Counted from the first letter of the stretch, positions 8,150-16,986 are shown. The stretch: DNA of 64,000 nucleotides from Flavimobilis massiliensis (GCF_900240335.1 NZ_LT964979.1:992001-1056000); one strand, 5' to 3'. Numbers and translations are program-made. Notes: a model not told the origin generated them from the letters alone.

Positions 8150-9075
8150 CGGTAGCCCTCGGCGACGACCTCGAGCGCGTGCGCGAGGTCCGCGGGGTAC
8201 TCTGACGTCACCTCGACCCAGCGCCCGTCCGACGGGTGCGCGACCCCGAGCCGCATCGCGTGCAACCACTGGCGCGTCAGCCCCGTGCGCTCCGCGAGCC
8301 GCGGGTCCGCGCCGTACATCGGGTCACCAACGCACGGGTGACGCAGCGCCGAGAAGTGCACGCGGATCTGGTGCGTGCGGCCCGTCTCGAGGTGCACCTC
8401 GACGAGGCTCGCCGACGGGAACATCTCGAGCACCTCGTAGTGCGTCACCGACGGCTTGCCGTCGGCGACGACCGCGAACTTCCTGTCCGACGACGGGTGC
8501 CGACCGATCGGCGCGTCGATCGTCCCGACCGAGGGGTCGGGGTAGCCCTGGACGAGCGCGTGGTAGACCTTCTCGACCGTGCGCTCCTTGAACGCGCGCT
8601 TGAGGACGGTGTACGCGTGCTCGCTCTTCGCGACGACCATGAGTCCACTCGTGCCCGCGTCGAGGCGGTGGACGATGCCCTGGCGCTCGGCGGCGCCCGA
8701 CGTCGAGATCCGGTAGCCGGCCGCGGCGAGCGCGCCGACGACCGTCGGCCCCGTCCAGCCGGGCGACGGGTGAGCCGCGACGCCGACGGGCTTGTCGATG
8801 ACGACGACGTCGTCGTCGTCGTACCGGATGATCATGCCGGGAACCGGCTCCGGCGGCGCCGCCACCGTCGCGTTCGGGTCCGGGAGCTCGACCTCGAGGC
8901 ACGAGCCGGGCGTGAGCCGGTCGGACTTGCCGACGGTCCGGCCGTCGAGCTGGACGCCCCCGGACTCGGCGATCTCCGCCGCCCGCGAGCGTGAGAGACC
9001 GAGCAGGCGCGCGAGTCCCGCGTCGACGCGCTCCCCCGCGAGGCCATCGGGGACAGGCAGGGTGCGCGAGGTCAC
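8146..9075 (-). CDS. RluA-family 23S rRNA pseudouridine synthase (RluD-like)
   Basis: 309 residues. An N-terminal S4 RNA-binding domain (ERVDAGLARLLGLSRSRAAE, about 15-34) precedes the RluA catalytic domain. The catalytic aspartate lies in HRLDAGTSGLMVVAK. ETGRTHQIRVHF and HPCVGDPMYG are further family motifs. The enzyme isomerises uridine to pseudouridine in structured RNA, and RluD-type members act on helix 69 of 23S rRNA; the exact site is inferred. It starts with GTG overlapping the lspA stop (GTGA), the usual lspA-rluD order in actinobacteria and firmicutes. Confidence 0.93.
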   Translation of the reverse strand: MTSRTLPVPDGLAGERVDAGLARLLGLSRSRAAEIAESGGVQLDGRTVGKSDRLTPGSCLEVELPDPNATVAAPPEPVPGMIIRYDDDDVVVIDKPVGVAAHPSPGWTGPTVVGALAAAGYRISTSGAAERQGIVHRLDAGTSGLMVVAKSEHAYTVLKRAFKERTVEKVYHALVQGYPDPSVGTIDAPIGRHPSSDRKFAVVADGKPSVTHYEVLEMFPSASLVEVHLETGRTHQIRVHFSALRHPCVGDPMYGADPRLAERTGLTRQWLHAMRLGVAHPSDGRWVEVTSEYPADLAHALEVVAEGYR

Positions 9076-9722
9076 GGCTGCGCGCCCTTGTCGGTCGCGG
9101 TCCCAGTCGCGTCCTCACGTCCGGGAGCCACATCCCCGCCGGCAACGCCGTCCGGCGCGTCGCCGGACACGGCACCGGCGGGCTCCTCGTCGCCGAACGG
9201 CACGCCGCGGAACGACAGCCAGACGACGACGACCGCGGCGCCGACGATCGCGATGTCGGCGACGTTCCCAACGAAGAATCCCGCGTAGTTGATGAAGTCA
9301 ACGACGTGACCGTGCCCGAAGCTCGGCTCGCGGAGGAGCCGGTCGACGAGGTTGCCGACGGCACCGCCGAGGATGAGCGCGAGCGCGAACGCCCACGGGC
9401 GGGACGTGATGCGGCGCGACCCGACGACGATGACGACCGTGACGCCCACCGCGAGGAGCGTGAGCACCCACGTGAAGCCCTCGCCCATCGACAGGGCAGC
9501 GCCGGGGTTGAAGACGAGCTTCCAGCCGAGGAACTCCGCGAGGAACCAGTCGGTGGCGGCTCCCGGCTCGAGCCGTGCGAGCGCTAGCTCCTTCGTCGCC
9601 TGATCGATCCCGACGACGACGAGCGCGCCGAGGAGGATCGGCCACAGCAGACGGCGTGGGCGGGCGGGTGCCGCAGCACCCTCGGGCGTCATGGCCCCGG
9701 AGGGCGTCGTGTCGTCAGTCAT
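9072..9722 (-). CDS. lspA: Lipoprotein signal peptidase (signal peptidase II)
   Basis: 216 residues. This is the inner-membrane aspartyl protease that removes lipoprotein signal peptides after diacylglyceryl transfer. Four membrane segments are visible: about 25-43, a second near 80-97, a third near 105-122 and a fourth near 150-168. The conserved FNPGAALS, GGAVGNLVDRL (first catalytic Asp) and VVDFINYAGFFVGNVADIAI (second catalytic Asp) are present. The C-terminal 40 residues are a low-complexity Ala/Gly/Asp tail beyond the usual domain. One likely substrate is in the window: the glutamate-binding lipoprotein at 61125. It is coupled to the pseudouridine synthase gene by a 4-bp overlap. Confidence 0.95.
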   Translation of the reverse strand: MTDDTTPSGAMTPEGAAAPARPRRLLWPILLGALVVVGIDQATKELALARLEPGAATDWFLAEFLGWKLVFNPGAALSMGEGFTWVLTLLAVGVTVVIVVGSRRITSRPWAFALALILGGAVGNLVDRLLREPSFGHGHVVDFINYAGFFVGNVADIAIVGAAVVVVWLSFRGVPFGDEEPAGAVSGDAPDGVAGGDVAPGREDATGTATDKGAQP

Positions 9723-9770
9723 GGCCGGACCAGTCTGCCACGGTCGCGGCCGTGCCCTGCGTGCCGCCGG

Positions 9771-10232
9771 TCAGCGCCGCTCGGCGAGCTGCTTGCAGCG
9801 GACGCACATCGCGGCGCGCGGGAACGCCTCGAGGCGCGCCTTGCCGATCGGGCCGCCGCACACCTCGCACGTGCCGTACGTGCCGTCCGCGATGCGCGCG
9901 AGCGCGCTGCGGTTCTGCTCGAGCAGATCCCGGGTGTTGTTGACGAGGGTGAGCTCCTGCTCCCGCTCGAGCGCGCTCGAGCCCGAGTCCGCCTGGTCGT
10001 CGCCCGCACCCTCACCCGAGTTGCGGAGCAGCTCCGTGAGATCCGCGTCAGCGGCCTCGAGCTCGATCTCGAGACGCTCCGACTCGGCGATGAGGCCGAG
10101 GGCAAGCGCCTTGACCTCCTTGGTCGTCCACGGGTCCTCGCCCTCGCGCACCTGGAGATGCTTGACGTCCTTCGCGAGCCGCGGGAAGCGCTCGGCGAAG
10201 GTGGGGGCGGGCGTAGCGTCCTGGATCGACAT
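9771..10232 (-). CDS. DksA/TraR-family C4 zinc-finger protein
   Basis: 153 residues. A helical N-terminal half rich in Glu is followed by a DksA/TraR-type zinc finger, CEVCGGPIGKARLEAFPRAA then MCVRCK, with CxxC-x17-CxxC spacing. DksA proteins enter the RNA polymerase secondary channel. Actinobacterial members of this length, next to lspA and divIVA, are poorly studied, and whether they bind RNA polymerase is not established. The acidic tip residues of E. coli DksA are not obviously present. The ATG at 10232 follows AGAGAGG. A strong hairpin (10281-10322) separates it from divIVA upstream. Confidence 0.85.
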   Translation of the reverse strand: MSIQDATPAPTFAERFPRLAKDVKHLQVREGEDPWTTKEVKALALGLIAESERLEIELEAADADLTELLRNSGEGAGDDQADSGSSALEREQELTLVNNTRDLLEQNRSALARIADGTYGTCEVCGGPIGKARLEAFPRAAMCVRCKQLAERR

Positions 10233-10280
10233 CGGCGAGCCTCTCTTCACGGCGGAAATGCTGAGGATAGACGTCGTGAT

Positions 10281-10322
10281 CGGGACGGACAACTGCGCAG
10301 GAGTGCTGCAGCGTCCGTCCCG
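10281..10322 (-). terminator. Hairpin between divIVA and the DksA-like gene
   Basis: CGGGACGGAC (10281-10290) pairs perfectly with GTCCGTCCCG (10313-10322), a 10-bp stem. The 22-nt loop contains its own short CTGC/GCAG complement. It lies just past the divIVA stop on the minus strand and before the next start. No T-run follows, so it is a U-less candidate terminator or an RNA-processing hairpin. Confidence 0.5.
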
Positions 10323-10360
10323 ACCACGACGGGGATGCCCGCTCAGGCAGGCGGGGGCCG

Positions 10361-11014
10361 TCAGATGGAGCGGCCGGAGTCCTTGTCGCCGCCCGGCATG
10401 ACCGCGCCACGGTTGTTGAGGTCCCCGAGAAGGTTCTCGAGGTAGCTCTGCAGACGCATGCGGTAGTCACGCTCGAACTGGCGGAGCTCGTCGATCTTCC
10501 GCTCGAGGAGACCACGCTCCTGCTCGAGCTGGCCGAGCGTACGCGCGGAGGTCTCCTGCGCCTCGCGGACGATGCGCTCGCCCTCGGTGCGCGCCTCGGT
10601 GACGAGCCGGTCGCCCTCCTCCTGACCGGAGCGGACGTAGTCGTCGTGGAGCTTCTGCGCGAGCTGGAGCATGCCCGTGGCTGACTCGGGCTCCGAGAGA
10701 CGGGCGGGAGCCACCGGGGCAGGCGCGCGCTCGGGCTCGGGCGCCGGGGCCGGGGCCGGCTCAGGCGTGGGGGCCGGTGCCGGCGCAGCGGCAGCCGCCG
10801 CGGCCTGCGCAGCGTTCTGACGGGTGAGCTCGGCGACGCGGCGCTCCGCAGCGGCGAGCTTGCTCTTGAGGTCGCCGTTCTCGCCCTCGTACGCACGGAG
10901 CGTGTTGAGCACCTCGTCGAGGAAGTCGTCCACCTCGACGATGTCGTAGCCCTCGCGGAACTTCGTCGCCGTGAACTTCTTGTTCAGGATGTCGTCCGTG
11001 GTCAGCAGTTCCAT
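10361..11014 (-). CDS. divIVA: DivIVA-domain polar growth protein (Wag31-like)
   Basis: 217 residues. The DivIVA membrane-binding N-terminus is clear: MELLTTDDILNKKFTATKFR and GYDIVEVDDFLDEVLNTL (1-40). A long coiled coil follows, interrupted around residues 75-125 by an Ala/Pro/Glu linker of the APAPTPEP type. A second coiled coil (about 135-200) contains GERIVREAQETSARTLGQLE. In actinobacteria DivIVA/Wag31 sits at poles and septa and organises cell-wall growth. AGAGGTGA lies a few bases before the ATG, giving a strong ribosome site. It is in the expected place downstream of sepF and yggT. Confidence 0.92.
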   Translation of the reverse strand: MELLTTDDILNKKFTATKFREGYDIVEVDDFLDEVLNTLRAYEGENGDLKSKLAAAERRVAELTRQNAAQAAAAAAAPAPAPTPEPAPAPAPEPERAPAPVAPARLSEPESATGMLQLAQKLHDDYVRSGQEEGDRLVTEARTEGERIVREAQETSARTLGQLEQERGLLERKIDELRQFERDYRMRLQSYLENLLGDLNNRGAVMPGGDKDSGRSI

Positions 11015-11122
11015 CGGGTCACCTCTGTTGCAGTCGTTGCGGATCCTGACGGACCTGACGTCAGGTACGCCGAGGATCACGCTAGCGGAAAAAAGCGGGT
11101 CGGTCGTCATCGACCCCGTCGG

Positions 11123-11428
11123 TCAGGCTGCTCTCATCATGGACTGGATCATGGCCAGCACGTTCATGAGGAACGAGCAGGCAAGGAACAGGACGATGAA
11201 CGACAGGTCGATCTGGACCCGACCCAGGCGCAGCGGCGGGATGAAGCGTCGCAGGAGCTTGAGCGGGGGGTCCGTGAGGGTGAAGACGAGCTCGCACAGA
11301 ACGAGCACGGCGCCTCGAGGACGCCAGTCGCGCGCGAAGACCTGGATCCAGTCGATGATGACGCGCCCCAGGAGGACGAGAAGGTAGAGCCAGAGGACGA
11401 GCGTGAGGAGCGTCAGGACGAGATCCAC
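11123..11428 (-). CDS. YggT-family membrane protein
   Basis: 101 residues with two hydrophobic segments (about 2-24 and 73-97) flanking a cytoplasmic or surface loop containing RVIIDWIQVFARDW and LVFTLTDPPLKLLRRFIPPL, both typical of YggT (CCB3/YggT) proteins. The family is linked to osmotic shock resistance in E. coli and to division-complex assembly in plastids; its role here is unknown. It starts with GTG 12 nt after the sepF stop, in the conserved sepF-yggT-divIVA order. Confidence 0.9.
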   Translation of the reverse strand: MDLVLTLLTLVLWLYLLVLLGRVIIDWIQVFARDWRPRGAVLVLCELVFTLTDPPLKLLRRFIPPLRLGRVQIDLSFIVLFLACSFLMNVLAMIQSMMRAA

Positions 11429-11440
11429 GGAGGCGACGGC

Positions 11441-11920
11441 TCAGCTCTGGTTGAAGATGCCGGCGCGAGCGTTCTCGCCGCGGTCCTCGCCCGCGATCTC
11501 CACGTTCTCGGGAGAGAGGAGGAAGACCTTGTTCGTCACGCGCTCGATCGAGCCGCGGAGCCCGAAGATCAGCCCGGCCGAGAAGTCGACGAGACGCTTG
11601 GCGTCCGAATCGTCCATGTCGGAGAGGTTGATGATGACGGGCGTACCGGCACGGAACGCCTCACCGATCTGCCGGGCGTCGTTGTACGAGCGCGGGTGGA
11701 CCGTCGTGATGCGTCGCAGCTCGGGCGCCGGCGCGACCGGCTGCACACCGCGGCTGATGGGGGTCACCTGCGCGTGCGTCTCGCTCACGGTCTCCACCTC
11801 GGGCTCGAAGTCCTGGTAGTCCTCGACGTACTCGTCGTGGTACTCCTCGGCATACTCCTGGCCGCCGCGGTCGTCCGCGAGGCCCAGGTACAGCATCGTC
11901 TTGCGCAGCGCTCCGGCCAT
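11441..11920 (-). CDS. sepF: Cell division protein SepF
   Basis: 159 residues. An N-terminal amphipathic membrane-targeting helix (MAGALRKTMLYLGLAD) and a variable acidic linker are followed by the SepF core from about residue 70: RITTVHPRSYNDARQIGEAF, then PVIINLSDMDDSDAKRLVDF and SAGLIFGLRGSIERV. In actinobacteria, which lack FtsA, SepF is the main FtsZ membrane anchor. Two ATGs six bases apart (11926 and 11920) follow GGAGG; the second has the better spacing and fits the family start. The usual yggS gene is missing between pgeF and sepF. Confidence 0.95.
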   Translation of the reverse strand: MAGALRKTMLYLGLADDRGGQEYAEEYHDEYVEDYQDFEPEVETVSETHAQVTPISRGVQPVAPAPELRRITTVHPRSYNDARQIGEAFRAGTPVIINLSDMDDSDAKRLVDFSAGLIFGLRGSIERVTNKVFLLSPENVEIAGEDRGENARAGIFNQS

Positions 11921-12044
11921 CGCCATGCTCCTCCGTCGTCGTCCAGTGCACCCATGAGGGTGGATCCACGCTAACCGTCGCCCGCCGACGGATCTTGCAG
12001 CGACACGCCCGACGCGCTGGGTACACGCACCCGCTCGAGCAGTG

Positions 12045-12839
12045 TCACCGTGACACGTGTGCGAGGTGGACGACACCCGCGAGGCGGCCGGTCGTGCCGG
12101 GCCCCTCGTCCGCGGTCGCCCGCCGGTGCGAGAAGAGCGACGGGTCCTCGATCGTGCAGCGGGCGTCCCGCGCGACGTGCCCGACCCCGAGGGCGCGCAG
12201 GCGCGCGTCGACGGCTCCGGGCAGGTCGAGCGCCGCCGTCCCCCACGATGTCGTCGAGGAGGCCCCAGGCGCGCGTGCCGCGACCTCGTCGCGCATCGCG
12301 ACGGGGACCTCGTAGCAGCGTCCGCACGCGCTCGGGCCGACGACCGCGCGCACGTCCGCCGTGGACGCGCCGAGCGTCCGCATCGCGGCGAGCACCGCGC
12401 CGACGACGTCGAGCTCGACGCCGCGCCGACCGGCGTGCGCGACGCCGACGACACGGGCGACGGGGTCCGCGAGGAGGACAGGGACGCAGTCGGCGACGAG
12501 GACAGCGAGCGCGAGGCCCGGCACGGTCGTCACGAGCCCGTCGGCCTCACCGACGGAGTCGAGGGTCGCCGCGGCCGGGTCGCCAACGTCGATGACGTCG
12601 GCGCCGTGCACCTGCGTCGCGTAGACGACCGGGACGCCGAGCGCCTCGGCGAGGAGCGCGCGGTTCGCGCGCACCCGTCCGGCGTCGTCGCCCACGTTGA
12701 GACCGAGGTCAAGGCCGGGGCCGTCGGGCGCGGCCCACGGGGCGGGCGAGAGACCTCCTGAGGACTCGGTGAGGACGCCGCGGACCCCGGCACCGAGCGC
12801 AAACTCGGTGAGCCGGGGTCCGCGTGGCGATCCGTTCAC
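12045..12839 (-). CDS. pgeF: Laccase-domain protein, peptidoglycan editing factor family (YfiH/PgeF)
   Basis: 264 residues. The family pattern is complete: LNVGDDAGRVRANR, ATQVHGADV (first metal-site His), LAVLVADCVPVLLAD (Cys), VGVAHAGRRG (second His) and VGPSACGRCYEV. YfiH-type proteins have copper-dependent oxidase activity in vitro. In E. coli PgeF keeps L-serine out of the stem peptide. The GTG start at 12839 lies just past the ftsZ stop. It is the normal downstream partner of ftsZ in actinobacteria. Confidence 0.9.
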   Translation of the reverse strand: MNGSPRGPRLTEFALGAGVRGVLTESSGGLSPAPWAAPDGPGLDLGLNVGDDAGRVRANRALLAEALGVPVVYATQVHGADVIDVGDPAAATLDSVGEADGLVTTVPGLALAVLVADCVPVLLADPVARVVGVAHAGRRGVELDVVGAVLAAMRTLGASTADVRAVVGPSACGRCYEVPVAMRDEVAARAPGASSTTSWGTAALDLPGAVDARLRALGVGHVARDARCTIEDPSLFSHRRATADEGPGTTGRLAGVVHLAHVSR

Positions 12840-12843
12840 CGTG

Positions 12844-14184
12844 TCACTTGAGGAAGTCGGGGATGTCGAGGTCGTCGTGGCGACGCCTCGGTGCCTCCTC
12901 CTCGAAGACACGCGGGACCTCGAGCTGTCCGGTGGCCTGCGGCCCGTCGGCGTCGCCGAGGAACGCGGGCACCTGCTCGCCGGGTCCCGTCGTCGCGTAG
13001 GGCGAGGCGGGCCGGACGGGCTGCGGTGCGACCGGCTCGACGGGCTGCGGCTGGACGGCGCGCTGCCATGACGGGCGCTCGGCGTCGTCCTCGATCGGGA
13101 GGATCGGACGCACCTGCGAGTGCGCACCCGTCTGCGCCGAGGGCTCGCGGCGCACGGGAGCCACCGGGGCCTCGGCCGGGCGTCCGGCCGCGGGCTCGAC
13201 CTGACCGAGCCCGCGTCCGTCCTTGCGCGGGAGCGGCGCACCGCCGTCGAAGCCGGCGGCGATGACGGTGACGCGCACCTCGTCGCCGAGGGCGTCATCG
13301 ATGACGGTACCGAAGATGATGTTCGCCTCGGGGTGGGCGGCCTCGTGGACGAGGCGTGCGGCCTCGTTGATCTCCTGGAGCCCAAGGTCGGAGCCACCCT
13401 GGATCGAGATGAGCACGCCGTGCGCGCCGTCGATCGAGGCTTCGAGGAGCGGGGAGGAGATCGCGAGCTCGGCGGCCTGGACGGCGCGGTCCTCGCCGCG
13501 GGCGGAGCCGATGCCCATGAGCGCGGAGCCTGCGCCCTGCATGACGGACTTCACGTCGGCGAAGTCGAGGTTGATGAGGCCCGGGGTCGTGATGAGGTCG
13601 GTGATGCCCTGGACGCCCGAAAGCAGCACCTGGTCGGCCTGGTGGAACGCGCTGAGCGCGGAGACCGAGCGGTCCGCCATCGAGAGCAGCCGGTCGTTGG
13701 GGATGACGATGAGGGTGTCGACCTCATTGCGCAGCGCCTCGATGCCGGCCTCGGCCTGGTTGGCGCGCCGACGGCCCTCGAACGAGAACGGTCGCGTGAC
13801 GACCCCGACGGTGAGCGCACCGAGCGAACGGGCGATGCGGGCGACGACGGGCGCGCCGCCCGTGCCGGTGCCGCCGCCCTCGCCTGCGGTGACGAAAACC
13901 ATGTCGGCGCCGCGCAGGACGTCCTCGATCTCCTCCGCGTGGTCCTCGGCGGCCTTCTTGCCGACCTCGGGGTCGGCGCCCGCGCCAAGGCCACGGGTGA
14001 GCTCGCGGCCGACGTCGAGCTTGACGTCGGCGTCCGACATGAGGAGCGCCTGCGCGTCGGTGTTGATCGCGATGAACTCGACGCCCTTGAGCTCGACCTC
14101 GATCATGCGGTTGACGGCGTTGACGCCACCGCCACCGATGCCCACCACCTTGATGACGGCCAGGTAGTTCTGCGGTGTTGCCAC
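12844..14184 (-). CDS. ftsZ: Cell division GTPase FtsZ
   Basis: 446 residues. The tubulin signature is present as GEGGGTGTGGAPVVA, the N-terminal nucleotide site as KVVGIGGGGVNAVNRM, and the T7 catalytic loop as ITDLITTPGLINLDFADVK. The body ends near residue 310; a Pro/Gln-rich linker of about 110 residues follows, and the extreme C-terminus is DDLDIPDFLK, the actinobacterial SepF/FtsW-binding peptide. The GTG start at 14184 is preceded by GAGAGG at 8 nt and matches the family start (VATPQNYLAVIKVV). The 184-bp upstream gap separates it from ftsQ and is the probable site of an independent promoter. Confidence 0.98.
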   Translation of the reverse strand: MATPQNYLAVIKVVGIGGGGVNAVNRMIEVELKGVEFIAINTDAQALLMSDADVKLDVGRELTRGLGAGADPEVGKKAAEDHAEEIEDVLRGADMVFVTAGEGGGTGTGGAPVVARIARSLGALTVGVVTRPFSFEGRRRANQAEAGIEALRNEVDTLIVIPNDRLLSMADRSVSALSAFHQADQVLLSGVQGITDLITTPGLINLDFADVKSVMQGAGSALMGIGSARGEDRAVQAAELAISSPLLEASIDGAHGVLISIQGGSDLGLQEINEAARLVHEAAHPEANIIFGTVIDDALGDEVRVTVIAAGFDGGAPLPRKDGRGLGQVEPAAGRPAEAPVAPVRREPSAQTGAHSQVRPILPIEDDAERPSWQRAVQPQPVEPVAPQPVRPASPYATTGPGEQVPAFLGDADGPQATGQLEVPRVFEEEAPRRRHDDLDIPDFLK

Positions 14185-14368
14185 GGGAGGTGCCTCTCGG
14201 TCGGTCGCAACCTTCACCCTCAGGTAGAGGGTTAGAGTTATGTCAGGTTCTGCTACGTCGAAGGTAGGTCGCACCGACGCGTGGACCAAGCACCTCGACG
14301 TCGCGTGTCGCGCGTGTCGACCGACGCGCCCGGCGCGTCCCGCCCCCGGGCACCCGCACGACCCCGGG
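14185..14368 (-). promoter_or_regulatory. ftsQ-ftsZ intergenic region, probable ftsZ promoter
   Basis: This 184-bp gap is the longest in the mur/fts part of the train and holds an AT-richer patch (14221-14260), unusual in this window. On the minus strand it contains CATAAC and TAACCC, possible -10 hexamers, about 60-70 nt before the ftsZ start, and a small inverted repeat ACCCTC-5-GAGGGT (14216-14232). No convincing -35 is seen. Separate ftsZ promoters in this gap are common in actinobacteria. Confidence 0.35.
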
Positions 14369-15571
14369 TCAACGCGTGATCGGCGCCGTCGGGGCCGAGA
14401 CGTCGAAGACCTTCGAGCCCTTCGTCTTCTTCGCCGACCGCAGGACCTCGACCACCCGCACCTTGAGCGCCGCGTCCGACTTGCCGCCCCAGAGAATCGT
14501 CGCTCCCCCGCGGAGCGTCATCCGCACGTCGTCCGGGCTCTCCGCCGAGATCGTCGCGATCTCCGCCGCGAGCCCCTCGGGCAGCGCATTGAGGAGGATG
14601 AGCGCGGACTCGAGGGTCCGGCGCCCCTCGTCCGCGATGTCGAACGTCATCGTCGGAAGCCCCTCGGGAGCAGCGTCCGCACGCCCGACCTGGACCCCCT
14701 CGTCGTCGAGCAGGACGACTCCCCCGCCCTGCGGGACCGCCGCGACCGGCTCGCGCGAGACGAGCTCAACCGTGAGACCCCGCGGCCAGTCGCGCGTGAG
14801 ACGCACGTCCCGCACCCCGGGCACGTCGAGGATCCGTCCGCGCAGCGCCACCGTGTCCAGCCGCGGCAGCGGCACGTCGACGACCCCGTCGACGACCGCG
14901 ACGACGTCGCCCGGCTCGATGACGGTCCCCTCCCCCGAGATGACGACCTCGTCCGCGTCGAGCGCGAACAGGGGCGAGAAGAACACACCCCAGACGAGCG
15001 CACCCAGGACGACGAACCCGGCCGCGACCCACGCACCCCGCACCCACCACCGACGACGACGCTGCGCGTCCCGTTCGGCGAGCCGCGCCGCAAGCCCCGT
15101 CGAGACCACCTGGCGCCGCTGGCCCGGGACGAGCGGCACGGCGTCCGTCTCCGGCACGACGAACGCGCTCGCCCCCGGGGGGCGGCCGCCGGCCCCGGCC
15201 GTCCCCTCGCCCGACGTCCGCGCGTGCCCCGCCGTGCGCGGGTGCACCGACGTCCCTGCGGCCGACGGGATCGACGGTGACGACGCCACGTGGCGGTCCA
15301 CCCCCGCCGCGCTGCGCGACGTGGTGCCACGTCGCGCCGCACCGCGCTCGTCGCCACCCCCCGAAGCGCCCGGAGCCGGCACGTCACGCCCACGCGGAGC
15401 CGCCGCACGCGGAGCAGCTGGCGAGACGCGCGGTGCGGCCCGTCGACCCCGGCGGCCTGCCGGCTCCTCGTGAGCCTCCTCGGTGGCCCGCGACGGCGCG
15501 TCCGGACGCGCCGGCCGCGGCGCCCCGGGGCGCTGCGGCGGCGTCGGACGCGGACGCGCGGGAGGCTTCAC
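14369..15571 (-). CDS. ftsQ: Cell division protein FtsQ (DivIB), with a long N-terminal extension
   Basis: 400 residues. The first about 175 are a Pro/Ala/Arg-rich, probably disordered cytoplasmic region ending in RRRRWWVRG. A single membrane helix (about 178-197) is followed by the POTRA domain (SPLFALDADEVVISGEG and on) and the FtsQ domain with ILDVPGVRDVRLTRDWP and LVSREPVAAV. FtsQ scaffolds the FtsQLB divisome subcomplex in the periplasm-side space. The GTG start overlaps the murC stop as GTGA. The N-terminal tail is much longer than the roughly 20-100 residues of most homologues, and its start could in principle lie further in. Confidence 0.9.
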   Translation of the reverse strand: MKPPARPRPTPPQRPGAPRPARPDAPSRATEEAHEEPAGRRGRRAAPRVSPAAPRAAAPRGRDVPAPGASGGGDERGAARRGTTSRSAAGVDRHVASSPSIPSAAGTSVHPRTAGHARTSGEGTAGAGGRPPGASAFVVPETDAVPLVPGQRRQVVSTGLAARLAERDAQRRRRWWVRGAWVAAGFVVLGALVWGVFFSPLFALDADEVVISGEGTVIEPGDVVAVVDGVVDVPLPRLDTVALRGRILDVPGVRDVRLTRDWPRGLTVELVSREPVAAVPQGGGVVLLDDEGVQVGRADAAPEGLPTMTFDIADEGRRTLESALILLNALPEGLAAEIATISAESPDDVRMTLRGGATILWGGKSDAALKVRVVEVLRSAKKTKGSKVFDVSAPTAPITR

Positions 15572-16986
15572 GAACGGACCGCGAGGCTCTCGAGCACGAC
15601 GGGCGCCAACTGCGTGACGTCGCCCGCACCCACGGTGAGGACGAGGTCCCCCGGGCGGGCGAGCGCCGCGATCGCGTGCGCCGCCTCGACACGGCCCGCG
15701 ACGTGACGCCCACGCCCCGCCATGAGGTCCGTGATCGTCGCGCCCGTCACCGTCGGGTCGTCGTCCTCGCGCGCCGCATAGACGTCCGTGACGACGACCT
15801 CGTCCGCGAGCACGAGCGCGTCCGCGAACTCGCGCGCAAACGTGCGCGTCCGGGAGAAAAGGTGAGGTTGGAAGAGCACGAGCACGCGGCCGCCCGCGGC
15901 AGCCGGCCGCGCCGCGCGCAGGAGCGCCGCAACCTCCGTGGGGTGGTGCGCGTAGTCGTCGACGACACGCACGCCGCCGGCCGTGCCCCGCTCCTCGAAG
16001 CGCCGTCCAGTGCCGAAGAACTGCCCGACACCCGCGACCGCCGCATCCGCGTCGACGCCGAGTCGCAGCGCCACGACGAGCGCCGCGGCCGCGTCGAGCG
16101 CATTGTGGACGCCAGGGACCTCGAGGACGACGTCGAGCGTGCGGTCAGCCGGCACGAGGCCCGTCGCGGCCGGCACCTCAAGCGTGAAGCGCCCACCGTC
16201 GCCCTCGGCGACGTGGTCGCGGACCACGACGTCGGCGCCCGGCCCGCCGTACGTGAGCGCAGCACCGCCTGCGGCCCGGTGCGCACTGACGAGCGCCGCA
16301 GCACCCGCGTCGTCAGCGCACGCAACGAGCAGACCGCCCGCCCTGACGCGGCCCGCGAACTCGACGAAGGCAGCCTCGAACGCCGCGGCACTGCCGTAAT
16401 GGTCGAGATGGTCGGGCTCGACGTTCGTGACGACCGCGATCTCGGGCCGGTAGTTGAGGAACGAGCCGTCGGACTCGTCGGCCTCCGCGACGAGCACGTC
16501 CCCCGCGCCGAGGTGCCCGCCCGGCACCGCTCCCGCAGGGGTGCGCACCGAGCCGCCGATCGCGAACGACGGATCCCGCCCCGCCTCGGCCAGGACGACC
16601 GCGATCATCGCGGACGTCGTCGTCTTGCCGTGCGCACCCGCGACCGCGACGGCGCGCGTCCCGTCCATGAGCAGGGCGAGCGCCTCGGACCGGTGGAGGA
16701 CGCGCAGTCCGCGCGCACGCGCGGCCGCGAGCTCGGGGTTGGTCTCGCGCACCGCCGTCGAGACGACGAGGGTGTCCGCGTCGGCGACGTGGGCAGCGTC
16801 GTGACCCACCCAGACGGTGAGCCCCTCGGCGCGCAGCGCGTCGACGACGTCGGATGCGTGCGCGTCAGAGCCCTGGACCTGGACCCCGCGCGCAGCGAGG
16901 AGCCGCGCGACGACCGAGACGCCCGCGCCCCCGATCCCGACGAGGTGCGTGCGGCCGAGGTCGGCGAGCGTGCCTGCGGCAGTCAT
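15568..16986 (-). CDS. murC: UDP-N-acetylmuramate-L-alanine ligase
   Basis: 472 residues. MurC adds L-alanine to UDP-MurNAc, the first amino acid of the stem peptide. The Rossmann-like N-terminus reads THLVGIGGAGVSVVARLLAA, the ATP site AVAGAHGKTTTSAMI, the central domain NVEPDHLDHYG, and the C-terminal domain VVDDYAHHPTEV. The start at 16986 overlaps the murG stop as ATGA. It sits between murG and ftsQ in the conserved order. Confidence 0.97.
   Translation of the reverse strand: MTAAGTLADLGRTHLVGIGGAGVSVVARLLAARGVQVQGSDAHASDVVDALRAEGLTVWVGHDAAHVADADTLVVSTAVRETNPELAAARARGLRVLHRSEALALLMDGTRAVAVAGAHGKTTTSAMIAVVLAEAGRDPSFAIGGSVRTPAGAVPGGHLGAGDVLVAEADESDGSFLNYRPEIAVVTNVEPDHLDHYGSAAAFEAAFVEFAGRVRAGGLLVACADDAGAAALVSAHRAAGGAALTYGGPGADVVVRDHVAEGDGGRFTLEVPAATGLVPADRTLDVVLEVPGVHNALDAAAALVVALRLGVDADAAVAGVGQFFGTGRRFEERGTAGGVRVVDDYAHHPTEVAALLRAARPAAAGGRVLVLFQPHLFSRTRTFAREFADALVLADEVVVTDVYAAREDDDPTVTGATITDLMAGRGRHVAGRVEAAHAIAALARPGDLVLTVGAGDVTQLAPVVLESLAVRS

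Noticed and set aside
12042..12056. GTGTCACCGTGACAC palindrome as an operator
   Set aside because: It lies in and just beyond the last codons of pgeF and is short enough to arise by chance; no promoter is placed around it.
12045..13397. A 450-residue pgeF-frame protein extending into ftsZ
   Set aside because: The N-terminal part overlaps ftsZ on the same strand in another frame and is low complexity; the laccase-domain family starts at GTG 12839.
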